The notes below the pieces were generated by a model. It was not told the DNA's origin and made no database searches. It saw nothing but the letters and a program-made list of their open reading frames with translations. Made by a program: the position numbers and the translations under genes. Of a DNA stretch of 64,000 nucleotides, positions 1-31,989 are shown in pieces. Origin of the DNA: Mesostigma viride (taxonomy: Eukaryota > Streptophyta > Mesostigmatophyceae > Mesostigmatales > Mesostigmataceae). The stretch is taken from the NCBI GenBank assembly GCA_009746045.1, contig RPFO01000102.1:2429808-2493807 (forward strand), written 5' to 3'. Position 1 is the first letter of the stretch. Each line of letters opens with the position of its first letter.

Positions 1-600
1 GATGGAAGCACGCTGGCGAGCGTGGGTGCCAGGGTGCCAGAGACTCGTGAGAGAGCGTGGGCAGACGTTAGGTGGAGAGATGCAGCTTGTTCAGGCATCG
101 TTAAGGCATTGTTGAGGCATGGCTGGGAAGAAAGTGTTGGGGACAGGGGCGAGCATGGTTGCGGGTCGAACGTCGTAGTTAGTAGAGAGTGGCGATGCAC
201 TGCAGATGCCAGAAGCACGGGCAGGTAGGCTGGTGTCAAAACAACAAGCATGCTGATAAAGAAAGCGAAAAGGTAAGGATTGGCGGTGCACTGCGGGTGC
301 CAGGTGACAGGAGCCGTCTGTTTAAAACGGCGGTGCGCTGTGGATGCCAGCTGCCAATAGTGCGATTGAAAAGCTGTTGTGAGCGATAATGACGGCTGGT
401 GCGCTCCGGATGCCAGAACAGTGCCAATACGAGCACACGTTACGGAGCAAGTATGTAGCGCCTCACACAGACACACAGACCAAGGAGCCCGAAGTAGGGA
501 CATGGACGCCACAAGAAGGGGCATGGATGCGAGAAGTAGGGGCATGGATGCGAGAAGTAGAGGCATGGATGCCACAAGTAGAAACCAAGATGGAAGAAGC
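1..600. repeat. Intronic degenerate repeats
   Basis: Loose copies of a unit resembling GTGCACTGCGGATGCCAG near 190, 285, 335 and 400, then a roughly 24-bp tandem (GGGGCATGGATGCGAGAAGTA type) at about 495-590. No exon recognised. Confidence 0.55.
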
Positions 601-610
601 AGGTACTCAC

Positions 611-20037
<19,427 letters not shown>

Positions 20038-20039
20038 GT

Positions 20040-21226
20040 TACTACCCCGTTTATGCCATACCCAATCCTCTCGTTATCCGCCAACTGGAACTCCTCATCC
20101 AGGTTTGAAGAGATGCATGGCATAAACTGACGGAATTGGCAGCATGGAGCACAGAATTTCCTACCAAAATTACAATTATGACCGGATGAACCCAATTATC
20201 GCATCCTCGGCTTTGCGAAGCTCAGATGTCGCAATTCCTCCGCCATTATTTAGGGGCAGGTGGATCTGGAATTCAGAACAAGCTGGTGCCGTGGCGAACT
20301 GCCAAGGAAATGCCATACAGTATGAGATGGCCCTTCATTTTTTAATGCACGTCTTGGTGGTGGCAAGTACGAGTTCGAATTTCCAGTCATATTCAGCCGG
20401 CCGGTTGTTGAGCGCTGCGCGGGCAAGGTCTGAACAATGCCCGCCAGCAAAACGCAGCAAAACGCGCAGCAAAACAGGCAGTAGAGATACCGCTGCAGCA
20501 ACACTTGTCCAATCCTGGACCACGAGATTGGAGAATCTGACCGCTTCGGGACTATGTACGTACAGAAATGCTCCGCAATCGCTGCCGTACATTGGGGATA
20601 TCTACATTCTTCATCCTGTCTTCAGTGTTAATTCTTGACACCTTCGACCTAGAACGAGCATAAAAGTACGAAAAAGTACGGCGTACGGCCGTCGGTCTAT
20701 AATAATTAAGGCGCCGACGCGAAAGATTCCAGAGGACAGCATCTGACACTAGTCCAACCAAGCAGCACGGACCGCAACGGCTGTCGCAGGAGATCCCAAA
20801 GGTTCGCGAGGACCGGGCTGCAGACCTAATTGCATTTTAGTACAGTATGGAGAGTGGGACACAACAACAAGAATGCTCATCTCTCCCACCCATTTACTCT
20901 CCCAACGTTTTACGACCGTCAGATGGGTGAATCTGACGGACGGACGGACAGGTACACCCGAGAACCGCACAGATGTAGCCGAAATCCGCACAGATGTAGC
21001 CGAAATCCGCACAGATGTAGCCGAAAAACCGCACAGATGTATCCGACAAACCACATAGACGCGACGCGAGGGATTGGGGCCGTCGGATGGTGGAGGCGTT
21101 GTCCCCAACCCGAGGGGCGACGGGTTGACAAGGGTAAAGGTGGCGCAAGCCACCGGCGGTGGGTGGGGGCGGCCAAGCGCCTGTGGCGCGGTGGAACAAC
21201 AAAAATGCACATCTATCCCACCCATC

Positions 21227-21291
<65 letters not shown>

Positions 21292-21390
21292 GAGTGGGCA
21301 GTCAGGCGCATGCAGGGCTGCGCGAGCTGCTCAGCCATCGGCGCCAGCTACTCCGCCACTGCAGCTGGGATAGTGATCCGCTCTGTGAGG
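20040..21390. other. 5' flank of the VPS13-like gene
   Basis: No gene recognised. Contains a tandem CACAGATGTAGCCGAAATCCG repeat (20969-21050), a (CAA)n tract (21224-21291) and two related flanking blocks (about 20850 and 21190) reading CAACAA(A/G)AATGC(T/A)CATCT. TATAATAATT at 20698 is a possible promoter element only. Confidence 0.5.
21224..21291. repeat. (CAA)n trinucleotide tract
   Basis: About 22 perfect CAA units. Confidence 0.97.
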
Positions 21391-22237
21391 ATTAATTAAT
21401 TAATTAGACTCGTGCACCCGTTGGGGAGTCACGGAGCATCCGCATTAACTGAACCCGGCCGATGGCCGCCGGATGGATGGATGGGTGCAAACAGTCCGGC
21501 TACCGACCGGTGTAATCTATCTACATCAGCTACCTACAACATCTATCTGAACAACATCACTAACTACAACATCTATCTAAACAACATCACGCTACCCGAG
21601 GGGAGCTGTCTGGCGTCGGTGCCTCCCGCGGGTTGGCACACTGCACGCGGACGCTTCCCCACGGGGGGGGGGCTCGTTGTCGGTCCTCTATGACCTGGGC
21701 CCACTTGGCCTTCAGTTGTCCATCATCTTCTTCCAAATCACGGAGAGGCCTAGTAGCCCCCCCATGTCCTCTACTAGTTGTTCTTTGAAGGTGCGGTCGC
21801 CTTGCGGCGTCTAACATCACGGGGCCCGGCCCACGTCAGGACGGGAGGTGCCGGCTAGGCTGAGCTGGTCGCAGTCCCGCGGGGGGGCCACGGGATGAGG
21901 TAGTGTCTACCTGGTTGGTGCGGGCTAGGTGCCCTAGTACGAGCTGCAGGCGCCGCCGCTTAATGGTGCTGGTGATATATGGCATGCCAAGGTAAAGGTC
22001 CTCATTGCGGACATGAGCAGCATATCCTACAGTACTCTGAAAATGGATCGCAGCATGTTGGCGGTGACCGCGCCGTCCAGCTTGCGGCCGGCCAGGTCGG
22101 CAGTGATGAGGGTCCACGTCTCGGCCCCATAAGTACGTAAGAACAGGAAGGACGAGGACCTGCCGTGAGGATGCAGCAGCTGCTGTGGCTGCCCGTCTAC
22201 GCTCATGCAGGAGGCGGGCTCTTGCGGCCGCCTGAAA
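21391..22237 (-). mobile_element. 5'-truncated LINE (end of ORF2 and 3' UTR)
   Basis: Minus-strand frames give [30 protein letters not shown] and [10 protein letters not shown], the C-terminal part of the RT-encoding ORF2, interrupted by frameshifts. The 3' UTR has only about three CATC units, then the CTCCCCAACGGG hairpin and a TAATTAATT tail at 21391. Confidence 0.8.
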
Positions 22238-22280
22238 CTAATTAATTAGACTCGTGCTCCCGTTGGGGAGTCACGGAGCA

Positions 22281-23633
22281 TTAACCCATGGTCCGCCGAT
22301 GCTATGCATTTGCATAGCAACCCGCGTCACGTAACTATACCGCGTAAATCCGTGATCTCCGCCGTAAGTGACGTAACGTAAATTGGTCCGACGGTCCAGG
22401 GCAGACCCAACATGAATGAAAATGTCAAGGTCGGGCAGGTAACTGCGCCATAGCCCAGTAAATACCACGTGCATCATAGAGCTGTCACGTGACTTTTGCT
22501 AACATTTTTTACCGTTGAGCGCGCGTATACGAGATATGGCTGTCAACGTGCCATTTTGGTGAAAAGTTTGGGTTCCGCAGCTTGAAATGGGTCAGATGAT
22601 GACCCCTGAACGATGATGCATTATTTTGGTACGTCAAGAATGATCAGATTCACGGAACTGGGGAAATGCGCGGTGATTATTACCTCTGTATTGGTTGTCA
22701 CCATCAGACAAGAAGTCCCAGTTGGTATCGCTGGTTTCTTTTTGGTTTCTTGATAGCTTGCGTCTGCCTGGGCCTTCCATTGTTTTACGGAAGTCCGCTG
22801 CAGGATCTGCTGGGAACGTCGACGCGTTAGACGTCATCTTTGCATAGATGATCAACATGGTAATGATGATGGATGCATGGATACAGCAGCTATGGCCGCC
22901 TCTGCCACTAGCATTAGAATCCGTGACGTATGAGCATATCGGCCAGCGGAACCCGGCCAGGTCATGATCGAGGCAGGTACGGCAATTCTTTTTCGTGTTG
23001 TTTGAATGGAAACTCGTACATTTATACATGTCTCATGTTGGATACATTAGTGGTAATTGCAACAGCTTTCCATGCCTGCTCAAGGAGGTGTTTTAGCCAT
23101 TATATTGCACATTTTGGGGCATTTCTTGGCGGGATACCGTTCAGTGAGTGCAAGGTGGCGTCATATTTGTATTCCAGCATATTTGGCAGTCAATTGTGGT
23201 CAATTATATTGCCTCATTGTATGATATGGCATAGTAGGCTGTTTGTGTGCGCGTAAGCCACACACGTAAACGCGGGCATTGTATGGGTCAAATGGGCTAT
23301 CCGGGTGGTTTGACCAAAGGAAAGCACCATTGGACTATCCAACTAAATTGTCCAATGTTGGGTTTGAGGTTTCTGACCCTCCCCTGAAAAAAATGGGGGG
23401 ATATACTTTTTCTGTGGCACAAAATGATCGTCGTTTGGCTCACTTTGACGTTATTTATCATCCAAAATACTCATGAGACTCATGATGTTAGTGCATATTC
23501 TGAAAGCCCTTGAAGTGTAGATACTCGTAGCATCTTGGTTGGGGGTATTTGGAGTTGTGGCCTATGAGTTATGATTTTTTTAATTTTCAGGGGTCTGAAA
23601 GTGCCTAAAATGGCTTGGCGGACCATGGGTTAA
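22281..23633. mobile_element. TTAA-flanked DNA transposon, copy 1 (piggyBac-like, non-autonomous)
   Basis: 1,353 bp including TTAA at both ends. Terminal inverted repeats read TTAACCCATGGTCCGCC at both ends. The insertion site corresponds to GGAGCATTAACCCCGATGG at 45076, an unoccupied paralogous site with one TTAA. No transposase recognised. Piggybac-type affiliation is inferred from the TTAA duplication and a terminus beginning CCC. Confidence 0.8.
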
Positions 23634-26204
23634 CCTCGATGGTTGGATGGATGGATGGATGGATGGATGGATGGATGGATGGATGGATGGATGGATGGAT
23701 GGATGGATGGATGGATGGATGGATGGATGGATGGATGGATGGATGGATGGATGGATGGATGGATGGATGGATGGATGGATGGATGGATGGATGGATGGAT
23801 GGATGGATGGATGGATGGATGGATGGATGGATGGATGGATGGATGGATGGATGGATGGATGGATGGATGGATGGATGGATGGATGGATGGATGGATGGAT
23901 GGATGGATGGATGGATGGATGGATGGATGGATGGATGGATGGATGGATGGATGGATGGATGGATGGATGGATGGATGGATGGATGGATGGATGGATGGAT
24001 GGATGGATGGATGGATGGATGGATGGATGGATGGATGGATGGATGGATGGATGGATGGATGGATGGATGGATGGATGGATGGATGGATGGATGGATGGAT
24101 GGATGGATGGATGGATGGATGGATGGATGGATGGATGGATGGATGGATGGATGGATGGATGGATGGATGGATGGATGGATGGATGGATGGATGGATGGAT
24201 GGATGGATGGATGGATGGATGGATGGATGGATGGATGGATGGATGGATGGATGGATGGATGGATGGATGGATGGATGGATGGATGGATGGATGGATGGAT
24301 GGATGGATGGATGGATGGATGGATGGATGGATGGATGGATGGATGGATGGATGGATGGATGGATGGATGGATGGATGGATGGATGGATGGATGGATGGAT
24401 GGATGGATGGATGGATGGATGGATGGATGGATGGATGGATGGATGGATGGATGGATGGATGGATGGATGGATGGATGGATGGATGGATGGATGGATGGAT
24501 GGATGGATGGATGGATGGATGGATGGATGGATGGATGGATGGATGGATGGATGGATGGATGGATGGATGGATGGATGGATGGATGGATGGATGGATGGAT
24601 GGATGGATGGATGGATGGATGGATGGATGGATGGATATGGATGGATGGATGGATGGATGGATGGATGGATGGATGGATGGATGGATGGATGGATGGATGG
24701 ATGGATGGATGGATGGATGGATGGATGGATGGATGGATGGATGGATGGATGGATGGATGGATGGATGGATGGATGGATGGATGGATGGATGGATGGATGG
24801 ATGGATGGATGGATGGATGGATGGATGGATGGATGGATGGATGGATGGATGGATGGATGGATGGATGGATGGATGGATGGATGGATGGATGGATGGATGG
24901 ATGGATGGATGGATGGATGGATGGATGGATGGATGGATGGATGGATGGATGGATGGATGGATGGATGGATGGATGGATGGATGGATGGATGGATGGATGG
25001 ATGGATGGATGGATGGATGGATGGATGGATGGATGGATGGATGGATGGATGGATGGATGGATGGATGGATGGATGGATGGATGGATGGATGGATGGATGG
25101 ATGGATGGATGGATGGATGGATGGATGGATGGATGGATGGATGGATGGATGGATGGATGGATGGATGGATGGATGGATGGATGGATGGATGGATGGATGG
25201 ATGGATGGATGGATGGATGGATGGATGGATGGATGGATGGATGGATGGATGGATGGATGGATGGATGGATGGATGGATGGATGGATGGATGGATGGATGG
25301 ATGGATGGATGGATGGATGGATGGATGGATGGATGGATGGATGGATGGATGGATGGATGGATGGATGGATGGATGGATGGATGGATGGATGGATGGATGG
25401 ATGGATGGATGGATGGATGGATGGATGGATGGATGGATGGATGGATGGATGGATGGATGGATGGATGGATGGATGGATGGATGGATGGATGGATGGATGG
25501 ATGGATGGATGGATGGATGGATGGATGGATGGATGGATGGATGGATGGATGGATGGATGGATGGATGGATGGATGGATGGATGGATGGATGGATGGATGG
25601 ATGGATGGATGGATGGATGGATGGATGGATGGATGGATGGATGGATGGATGGATGGATGGATGGATGGATGGATGGATGGATGGATGGATGGATGGATGG
25701 ATGGATGGATGGATGGATGGATGGATGGATGGATGGATGGATGGATGGATGGATGGATGGATGGATGGATGGATGGATGGATGGATGGATGGATGGATGG
25801 ATGGATGGATGGATGGATGGATGGATGGATGGATGGATGGATGGATGGATGGATGGATGGATGGATGGATGGATGGATGGATGGATGGATGGATGGATGG
25901 ATGGATGGATGGATGGATGGATGGATGGATGGATGGATGGATGGATGGATGGATGGATGGATGGATGGATGGATGGATGGATGGATGGATGGATGGATGG
26001 ATGGATGGATGGATGGATGGATGGATGGATGGATGGATGGATGGATGGATGGATGGATGGATGGATGGATGGATGGATGGATGGATGGATGGATGGATGG
26101 ATGGATGGATGGATGGATGGATGGATGGATGGATGGATGGATGGATGGATGGATGGATGGATGGATGGATGGATGGATGGATGGATCGATGGATGGATGG
26201 ATGG
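23634..26204. repeat. (GGAT)n array, about 640 units
   Basis: About 2.57 kb, essentially perfect except an AT insertion near 24635 and one G-to-C change near 26187. The MDGW and HPSI ORFs of 850-930 codons are artefacts of the repeat. Assembly length may be unreliable. Confidence 0.97.
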
Positions 26205-26381
26205 GTACAAACATGAGTCCTACCGGTCTAATCTATCTACAACAGCTATCTACATCTATTATTCTATATCTATCAACTCAAGCCACAAAGATCAGCCCTA
26301 CCCTAGGGGACCTGTCTGGCGTGCTTCCCGTATGTTTGCACACGCGGGCGCTTCCCCACGGGGGGGGGGGTCGTTGTCCTC

Positions 26382-28086
26382 TAGCCCCTAAATGGGCAGA
26401 AATACTGCCGATGCATCGGCTGTAACTTCACAATTTTGCAAACCAGATGCCATCCAACCCACCCATATCCAATGGCTGTCCTTGGGGGCCAAGCATGTCC
26501 ATGAGTTGCCCTTCGGGTTGGTATATCACAACCTTACATATATGCAGGGTAGGCCATGTATAACTGCCTTCAAAGCCAGGGGGGTCAAGACGAGCGTTTT
26601 CATTTTTGGTAGAATGTGCATTTTGAATTATGTTGTAAGAGCTAGGCACCTACCACTTCAGGGATGATAAACAATTAGTTGCTGAACAGTTTGAGCCATT
26701 GGGGTCATCATTTGGGTGGGTATACCAGCAGTTACACCCAGTACAGCCCATAGGGGTACCGTTGGTAAAAAGCAACCAAGGGGGTAGGAGTGGGCATACT
26801 ACCTACTAATACCTACTAATATGGCCCCCAACCATGCCACACAATACATTTCCCTTCCACAATGATGGGGAAACATAACTGCATCATCACACTGCCCTTA
26901 CATGGCACCTATGTGCAGGTGCCACCTTGTCCATGCACGTAGGTAACGTGGTGCGGATACCCTACGCAAGGCATGCATTCTAGGAGGCAGCCACCAACAA
27001 ACTAGTGATTTTAAGCCTATTTCAGCTTGCCCTAGCAAGGATAAACTAGGCCTAAGCTGCTATAGCTTGCCAGGTGATGGCCAGCACACCTGGTGGCACA
27101 TGCTGACAATGGGAAGCTTCTACTCACCGGTTACATGCTTGATGATGCCACAGAGACCAGCCAACTGCCTCACACTCATGCAATATGTGTGTGGGAAATG
27201 TATAACAAACATATATGGAGGTATTCAAACCCATACAGCCTCTAAAACTTTTCACCATCACCCTGTGGCAGGTCAACTGACTGAGGGAAGCATCTAAGAA
27301 GGGTGTTTTAGAAAGGGGCCAGGCCAGGGTCAAGAAAGAGCATGAATAATGCAAAAAGAATGTGCTACACAAGCTAGAACGTATATATAAACGCCAAACA
27401 TCGATAGGAAAACGATAACTCAGCTTTACCAGGCATGGATGGCGTTACCTTGGCCCAGGCGGTGGCCGCAAAATGGCGCATTTCGGCACACCAAAGTTGT
27501 GCAGCATGGTCGCTGGATTCGGCGATTTCTGGCCACCCTTGCACGTTTACGACTACTATGTATCATAAAAAGTACAAACAAACCAATATATCCTTTAAAA
27601 TACGCCGGAAAGTTATTGCTGTCAACGTTTCTATCGTCCGGCCTGATCGCAGTTTTTTCCAGCAAGAACGCTGCCGACACCTATCAAATGGCATTCCCGC
27701 GAACCAAAAATTGGCCTGTATCATCTTTAGGACGTATAAAATCAATTTCCTGAGTTTGGTCAGAAAATTCGAACGAAAACGTAAATGCCATGCGTGGGCG
27801 CAAGCCGCCATGGCCAGGTCGTCGTTTTCCGGAATGCACGTTGTACGTGAAAAAGTACCCTGACCCCTTGTACTTTGACCGGCCAGAACACCTCTATAAC
27901 TTTGTCAGAAGTATGCAAACCCTAGTACCATGCTGTGAGGAAAATTATAAACTTTCGATCTTCTCAGCTAAACTTTTCCTAATTCTCAATAGTTTTCGCG
28001 GCATTTGGTCCCCCGAGAAGGGGCCGACGTGTCGGCTGTAACTCAGTTTTAGGCGGAAAATCGGCAGCCAGACCATTTAGGGGCTA
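26382..28086. mobile_element. Putative terminal-inverted-repeat element (1.7 kb)
   Basis: Ends carry CTAGCCCCTAAATGG in inverted orientation (26381-26395 and 28073-28087), with subterminal palindromes GCCGATGCATCGGC and GCCGACGTGTCGGC. The left end interrupts LINE 3' UTR sequence, but the LINE does not resume on the right, so the boundary is uncertain. No coding region recognised. Confidence 0.45.
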
Positions 28087-28316
28087 GGCTAGATAGTGCC
28101 TGAAACTAAGCCCATCATTATCTAGCTGGGTGAAGTCCTGTGCTTCGCAGCGCATCGGTACTAGCTGCCCAGGATCTGATTACTGCCTGCAATGAGTACT
28201 GCTCCGGTTATTGAAGCAGCCATTCCCACTCATAGGGTGTGAAGTGAGTGACCTAGTGGTGAGGAAGTCATGCAGTAGCCGCTCATCACCTTTACCACTT
28301 GCCACGTTACATAAGG

Positions 28317-28369
28317 TGACGGTGCTCGCGCGAATTTTTTGGCGGCGAAAAAATTCGCGGTACCCGTCA
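28317..28369. repeat. Hairpin palindrome
   Basis: Perfect 12-bp arms CGCGAATTTTTT and AAAAAATTCGCG around GGCGGCG, with an outer TGACGG/CCGTCA pair. Confidence 0.8.
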
Positions 28370-29055
28370 TACTAGTCAGTCGTAGGCTGTGAACAAATGG
28401 TGCACGGTCAGTGAGTGCGCGCATCCCGCTATTGAGCGGTGGGGCTGGCCCGATGGCGACGTGCTTTCAGGCAAAACTAAACAAAAATAGCATGCCTTGC
28501 AGACTGGAGAAAAAGTGTGCGAATCTGCAAGACGATGAGTTTATTATAATGTTGTTTCATAGCGGAGTTTGTACGTTTTTGTAAAGTCGCTAATATTATT
28601 GATGACCCGCATCTGCCGGCATGCTATCATGATGATCATAGTTGGCGGGTGTATAAATGTGTATACCGCCACCCTCAACAAGTGGTGGGATGGACCGCCC
28701 GCACACATCCTATCAATGTACATGCCAAAATCATCAATGATCACCGATCCCTTGGGTACCCCCATGAGGTCAGTAGCGCATATTATTATTACAGTATCTA
28801 TAGAGACAAAGTAAACTAAATTCACTTCAGTCCTCATTTCAGGCGTCATCGTTTTGTCGGGGGTTGGCCGGGGTCACGGACCCTGGTGATGCCCTCAAAA
28901 ACCCTCCGGCTCAGGCTCCGGAAGAAGCCTTTATATATTCTCCATGCAGGCCGGGCTATCGGGAGTTAGCATGCAACCCAACCGGCCCGCAAGCTCGTCA
29001 TCATGGCTGAGCGCGTATAGTCGTCTTGGATAGTCCGGATGACGCGGATCGAGTT

Positions 29056-29168
29056 GCTATCTGCGACTCAAGACCTGGGCGAGTGAGTCGTGCCACTTGC
29101 CTTCGCGGGTCAAGTATCCGCGTAGAACTGAAGTACCTCATCGGGGACTCCGCCCGGCATGCCTTCAG
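29056..29168 (+). repeat. Dispersed repeat, copy 2
   Basis: Matches 9931-10039 over almost its whole length. Confidence 0.6.
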
Positions 29169-29227
29169 TCCTAGTGGTCCTAGCCCCGTTTGAACACCGC
29201 ACTCCCTCTTTCTTGCTAATGGACTGC

Positions 29228-29275
29228 TATTAATTAATTAAACGCGTGCTCCCGTTGGGGAGTCACGGAGCACCG
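29228..29275 (-). mobile_element. Solo LINE 3' end
   Basis: Reverse complement GTGCTCCGTGACTCCCCAAC, GGGAGCACG, then a TTTAATTAATTAAT tail. Nothing else of the LINE precedes it. Confidence 0.7.
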
Positions 29276-29431
29276 AAGTGCATGCTTTTAATCCCTGTGT
29301 GTGCACAACAGGAGAAAGGGCAGAGACCCCCAGTCTCCTTCATGCCAAAGGCATGCCACAGCTGCATTCGGGCGCGCTAGCTAAACGGACACGCTAACGA
29401 TCCGGCAATCTGTGGGTGCAATAAGACCCAT

Positions 29432-31822
29432 GTGAGCATCACCGTGGACGACGACTTGACCCTGGCGCAGCAACAACGGCGACGGGAGCTAGCTACTAGC
29501 TATGGCCGACCTACCTCCAGCTCCGGCAGACCAAGGCCGGCGGGCCAGCCGGTGTACTGGAAGGGGGCGGCTATCTACGTCGGCCACAAGCCCTGGCACG
29601 CGACCCCCGCGACTACCGCGGCCCCAGCGACTCCAGACGCCCCAGCTTAGGGGAATACAGCAGCAGTAGTGTAGAATAGTTAGACCGGCACTGAACGCAA
29701 ATGGTTTTCACCTTTGCGGCGTGCCAAATCAGATCATCAGAAATATTGCACATGCGGAGGAGGTGGAGACACTTGCCGCCGAAATCAATCGCCACACGGC
29801 CGCCAATTAACCCGCACAAGGCGGCCTGGCGCTCTCTCGACCGTCTCACCGGACGGCAGGAAACTGACGCAACGGGCTGACATCCCAGGCACCGGCCGGC
29901 CAGTGAACGTCTTGAGATTTGGTTCAGCTCCCAGGCCAAACTATCGGGGGCCCCTGGCCCGCCCCCCCCGGCCGCTTGACCCCGTTGCCGCTGCACGCCC
30001 TGCGGCCAGCCGAGGCGGCCCCATCGAGCCCCCGCAGGCGCCCACCAGTGAGACGGACTACCTGGTCCCACCGCTCTCCGGCCCCGGCCCTGGTGGACGG
30101 GCCCCACGACGAGCGGACTCCCCAGGAATGGGCTGCTGCCATCTCCACCCTCCGCAATGATGCTGCCATGGGAGTGGACAATATTTCACCGGAGGTGGTT
30201 AAGATGCCTAAGCTTGAGCCTTTCCTCCGGGGTGTTTGCAACCGGATTCTACGAGATGGCCTCCCCCCGCCGACGTATTGGAAGACCGCTGTCCGGGTCG
30301 TGCTCTACAAGGGCAAGGGGTCCGCCGTGGATTCCGGCAACTACCGTGCCAGGCGTAGGCCTCCAAAGCTGCGTGCTGAAAGACTTCACGCGTCTCCTGC
30401 TGAACCACATGCGCGCCAGCCTCGATCCCCACCTAGGTGAGTCCCAGATGGGCTTCCGTGTTGGTCGCAATTGTGTTGTGGTCACCATTACCGCGCGCGC
30501 CGCCTGATCGAGGAAGTGGGCTGCCTGGCCGGCCCCCGGCCTCTTGCCATTGCTATTGATCTTCGTGGATTACACCAAGGCGTTCGATACGGTTATATAT
30601 GGGACGCCCTGTGGGTGGTCCTTCACCTGTTAATTCCGTGTCCCATCGTACATCGTTGAGATCATGCATCCGCCAGTTCTATGAAGGGTCCCAAGCCCAG
30701 GTCCGTACCGCCGACGGCGTCACCGTCCGGCGTTCCCCCTGCACACCGGGGTGTACGTGGCAGGGCTGTGTGCTCTCCCCATATCTATTCATCATTATGG
30801 TGCATGGACTATATTATGCGGCGTGCACAAGCCCGCTTCGCCCGGGTGGAGCCGGCGCCCGCCGGGGATCGAGGTCACGGAGTAGGCCAGCTACGGCGGG
30901 GTTGACCCACCCTACCGCCTGAGCGATCTGATCTAAGCTGATGACACGACACTCGTGGAAACCCCGGAGTCAGCCCAACTCTGGCTAGACAGCTTATCAC
31001 TGGAAGCGCGGGCGGTGGGGCTTATGATCAGCAAGAAAACATGGCCATCGCCGGCTTCCCTGCTGGGATAGCCCCCCCCACCCTCCTCTTGCTAGCTAGC
31101 TGGACGGCAGCCCCGTCCCCCCGGCGACTCGCTTCATGCTCCTTGGCAGCTGGCTTCCCTCCACGGCCGACGACATCAACACCCGCATTGGCCAGGCCTG
31201 GGCGGCCCTCCGCCGCCTCGACAGGTTCTGGACCTGCCGCTACCTGAGTGAGCGACGCAAGCGCATTCTGTTCAAGGCCCTTGTCCTCAGCATCCTCCTT
31301 TATGGCTGCGAGGCGTGGACCCTGGACCAGGTGCTGAGCCAGCAGCTTGACGGCACCATCACTCGAATGCTCCGTCATATCCTCGGCGTCCGCTACCAAG
31401 AACGCCGCACCCAGCCGCCGAGCTCTACTGCGAGCTCCCTCTTGTCACCCATACCATCCGACACCGCCGCCTCCTCTTTGCCGGCCATCTTGCCCGCACA
31501 GACCAGGTGAATACCGATGTGGGCCCGGCCTGCCGGGGGGCTTAAGACGGGCCAACCAGGTAGACACCTCCTCCTATGGCAGGGTCCCCTTGTCCCATCG
31601 CAACCCACTGGCAAACTTGCGCGCGCCGGGCACCGGCGCGGCGCGATCCGGACCTATGTGACACAACTGCTTGAAGATGCAGGGCTTCTGGTGGGACTAT
31701 CCGTACTCCGCGCCCGCATGATTGACAAGGAGAAATGGGCTGCCATCTGCGATAAGCACCTTCCCGAGGGGTATGCTCCTGTTTTCTCCCCGGCCGGCAC
31801 GGGCCCCGCGGCCCGTTGCTAG
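29432..31822 (+). pseudogene. Degenerate LINE: ORF1 tail joined to reverse transcriptase
   Basis: 29432-29650 encodes the ORF1 C-terminus (LDDDLTLAQQQRRREL homologue, then QPVYWKGAAIYVGHKPW). From about 29900 the RT domain runs in several frames: PPTYWKTAVRVVLYKGKGSA, SQMGFRVGRN, QGCVLSPYLFIIM, then a C-terminal region with ILLYGCEAWTLDQ. No endonuclease is present, so ORF2 is internally deleted, and multiple frameshifts make it non-functional. Confidence 0.8.
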
Positions 31823-31989
31823 CCAGGGTAGAAGTCCGCAGGTGGAGGTTAATGCACCTAGGTGGAGGTTAATCGCTATGCCATGCCATACTTGGTCACA
31901 CGCGGAGCCCCCACAGGCTTGGGGGTGGTCTCCTTCATCACTACTTGCCATCTATCCTTGCGCACCATCTGCCTCCATATTACAGACAA

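Larger units (their letters stand above)
22238..26381 (-). mobile_element. LINE 3' UTR split by a TTAA transposon and expanded by a huge CATC array
   Basis: Tail and hairpin at 22238-22280, TTAA transposon at 22281-23633, (CATC)n sense array at 23634-26204, then the unique 3' UTR (GTCCTACCGGTCTAATCTAT reading on plus) at 26205-26381. The same order without transposon or expansion is seen at 45038-45100 and 45600-45660. Confidence 0.8.
28087..29227. other. Unassigned intergenic DNA with a strong palindrome
   Basis: No gene seen. Contains a hairpin at 28317-28369 and the second copy of the 110-bp dispersed repeat at 29056-29168. Confidence 0.5.

Noticed and set aside
20749-21400. Poly-Gln/poly-Asn protein over the CAA tract
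   Set aside because: Open in several frames because of the repeat; no supporting splice structure or family match.
22634-23256. Transposase gene inside the TTAA elements
   Set aside because: ORFs are short (108-145 codons), overlap on opposite strands, decay in copy 3 and show no DDD-type motifs.
23580-26425. Overlapping ORFs of 850-930 codons (MDGW or HPSI repeats) on both strands
   Set aside because: A tetranucleotide repeat without stops is open in all frames; no start context, splice sites or composition of a protein.
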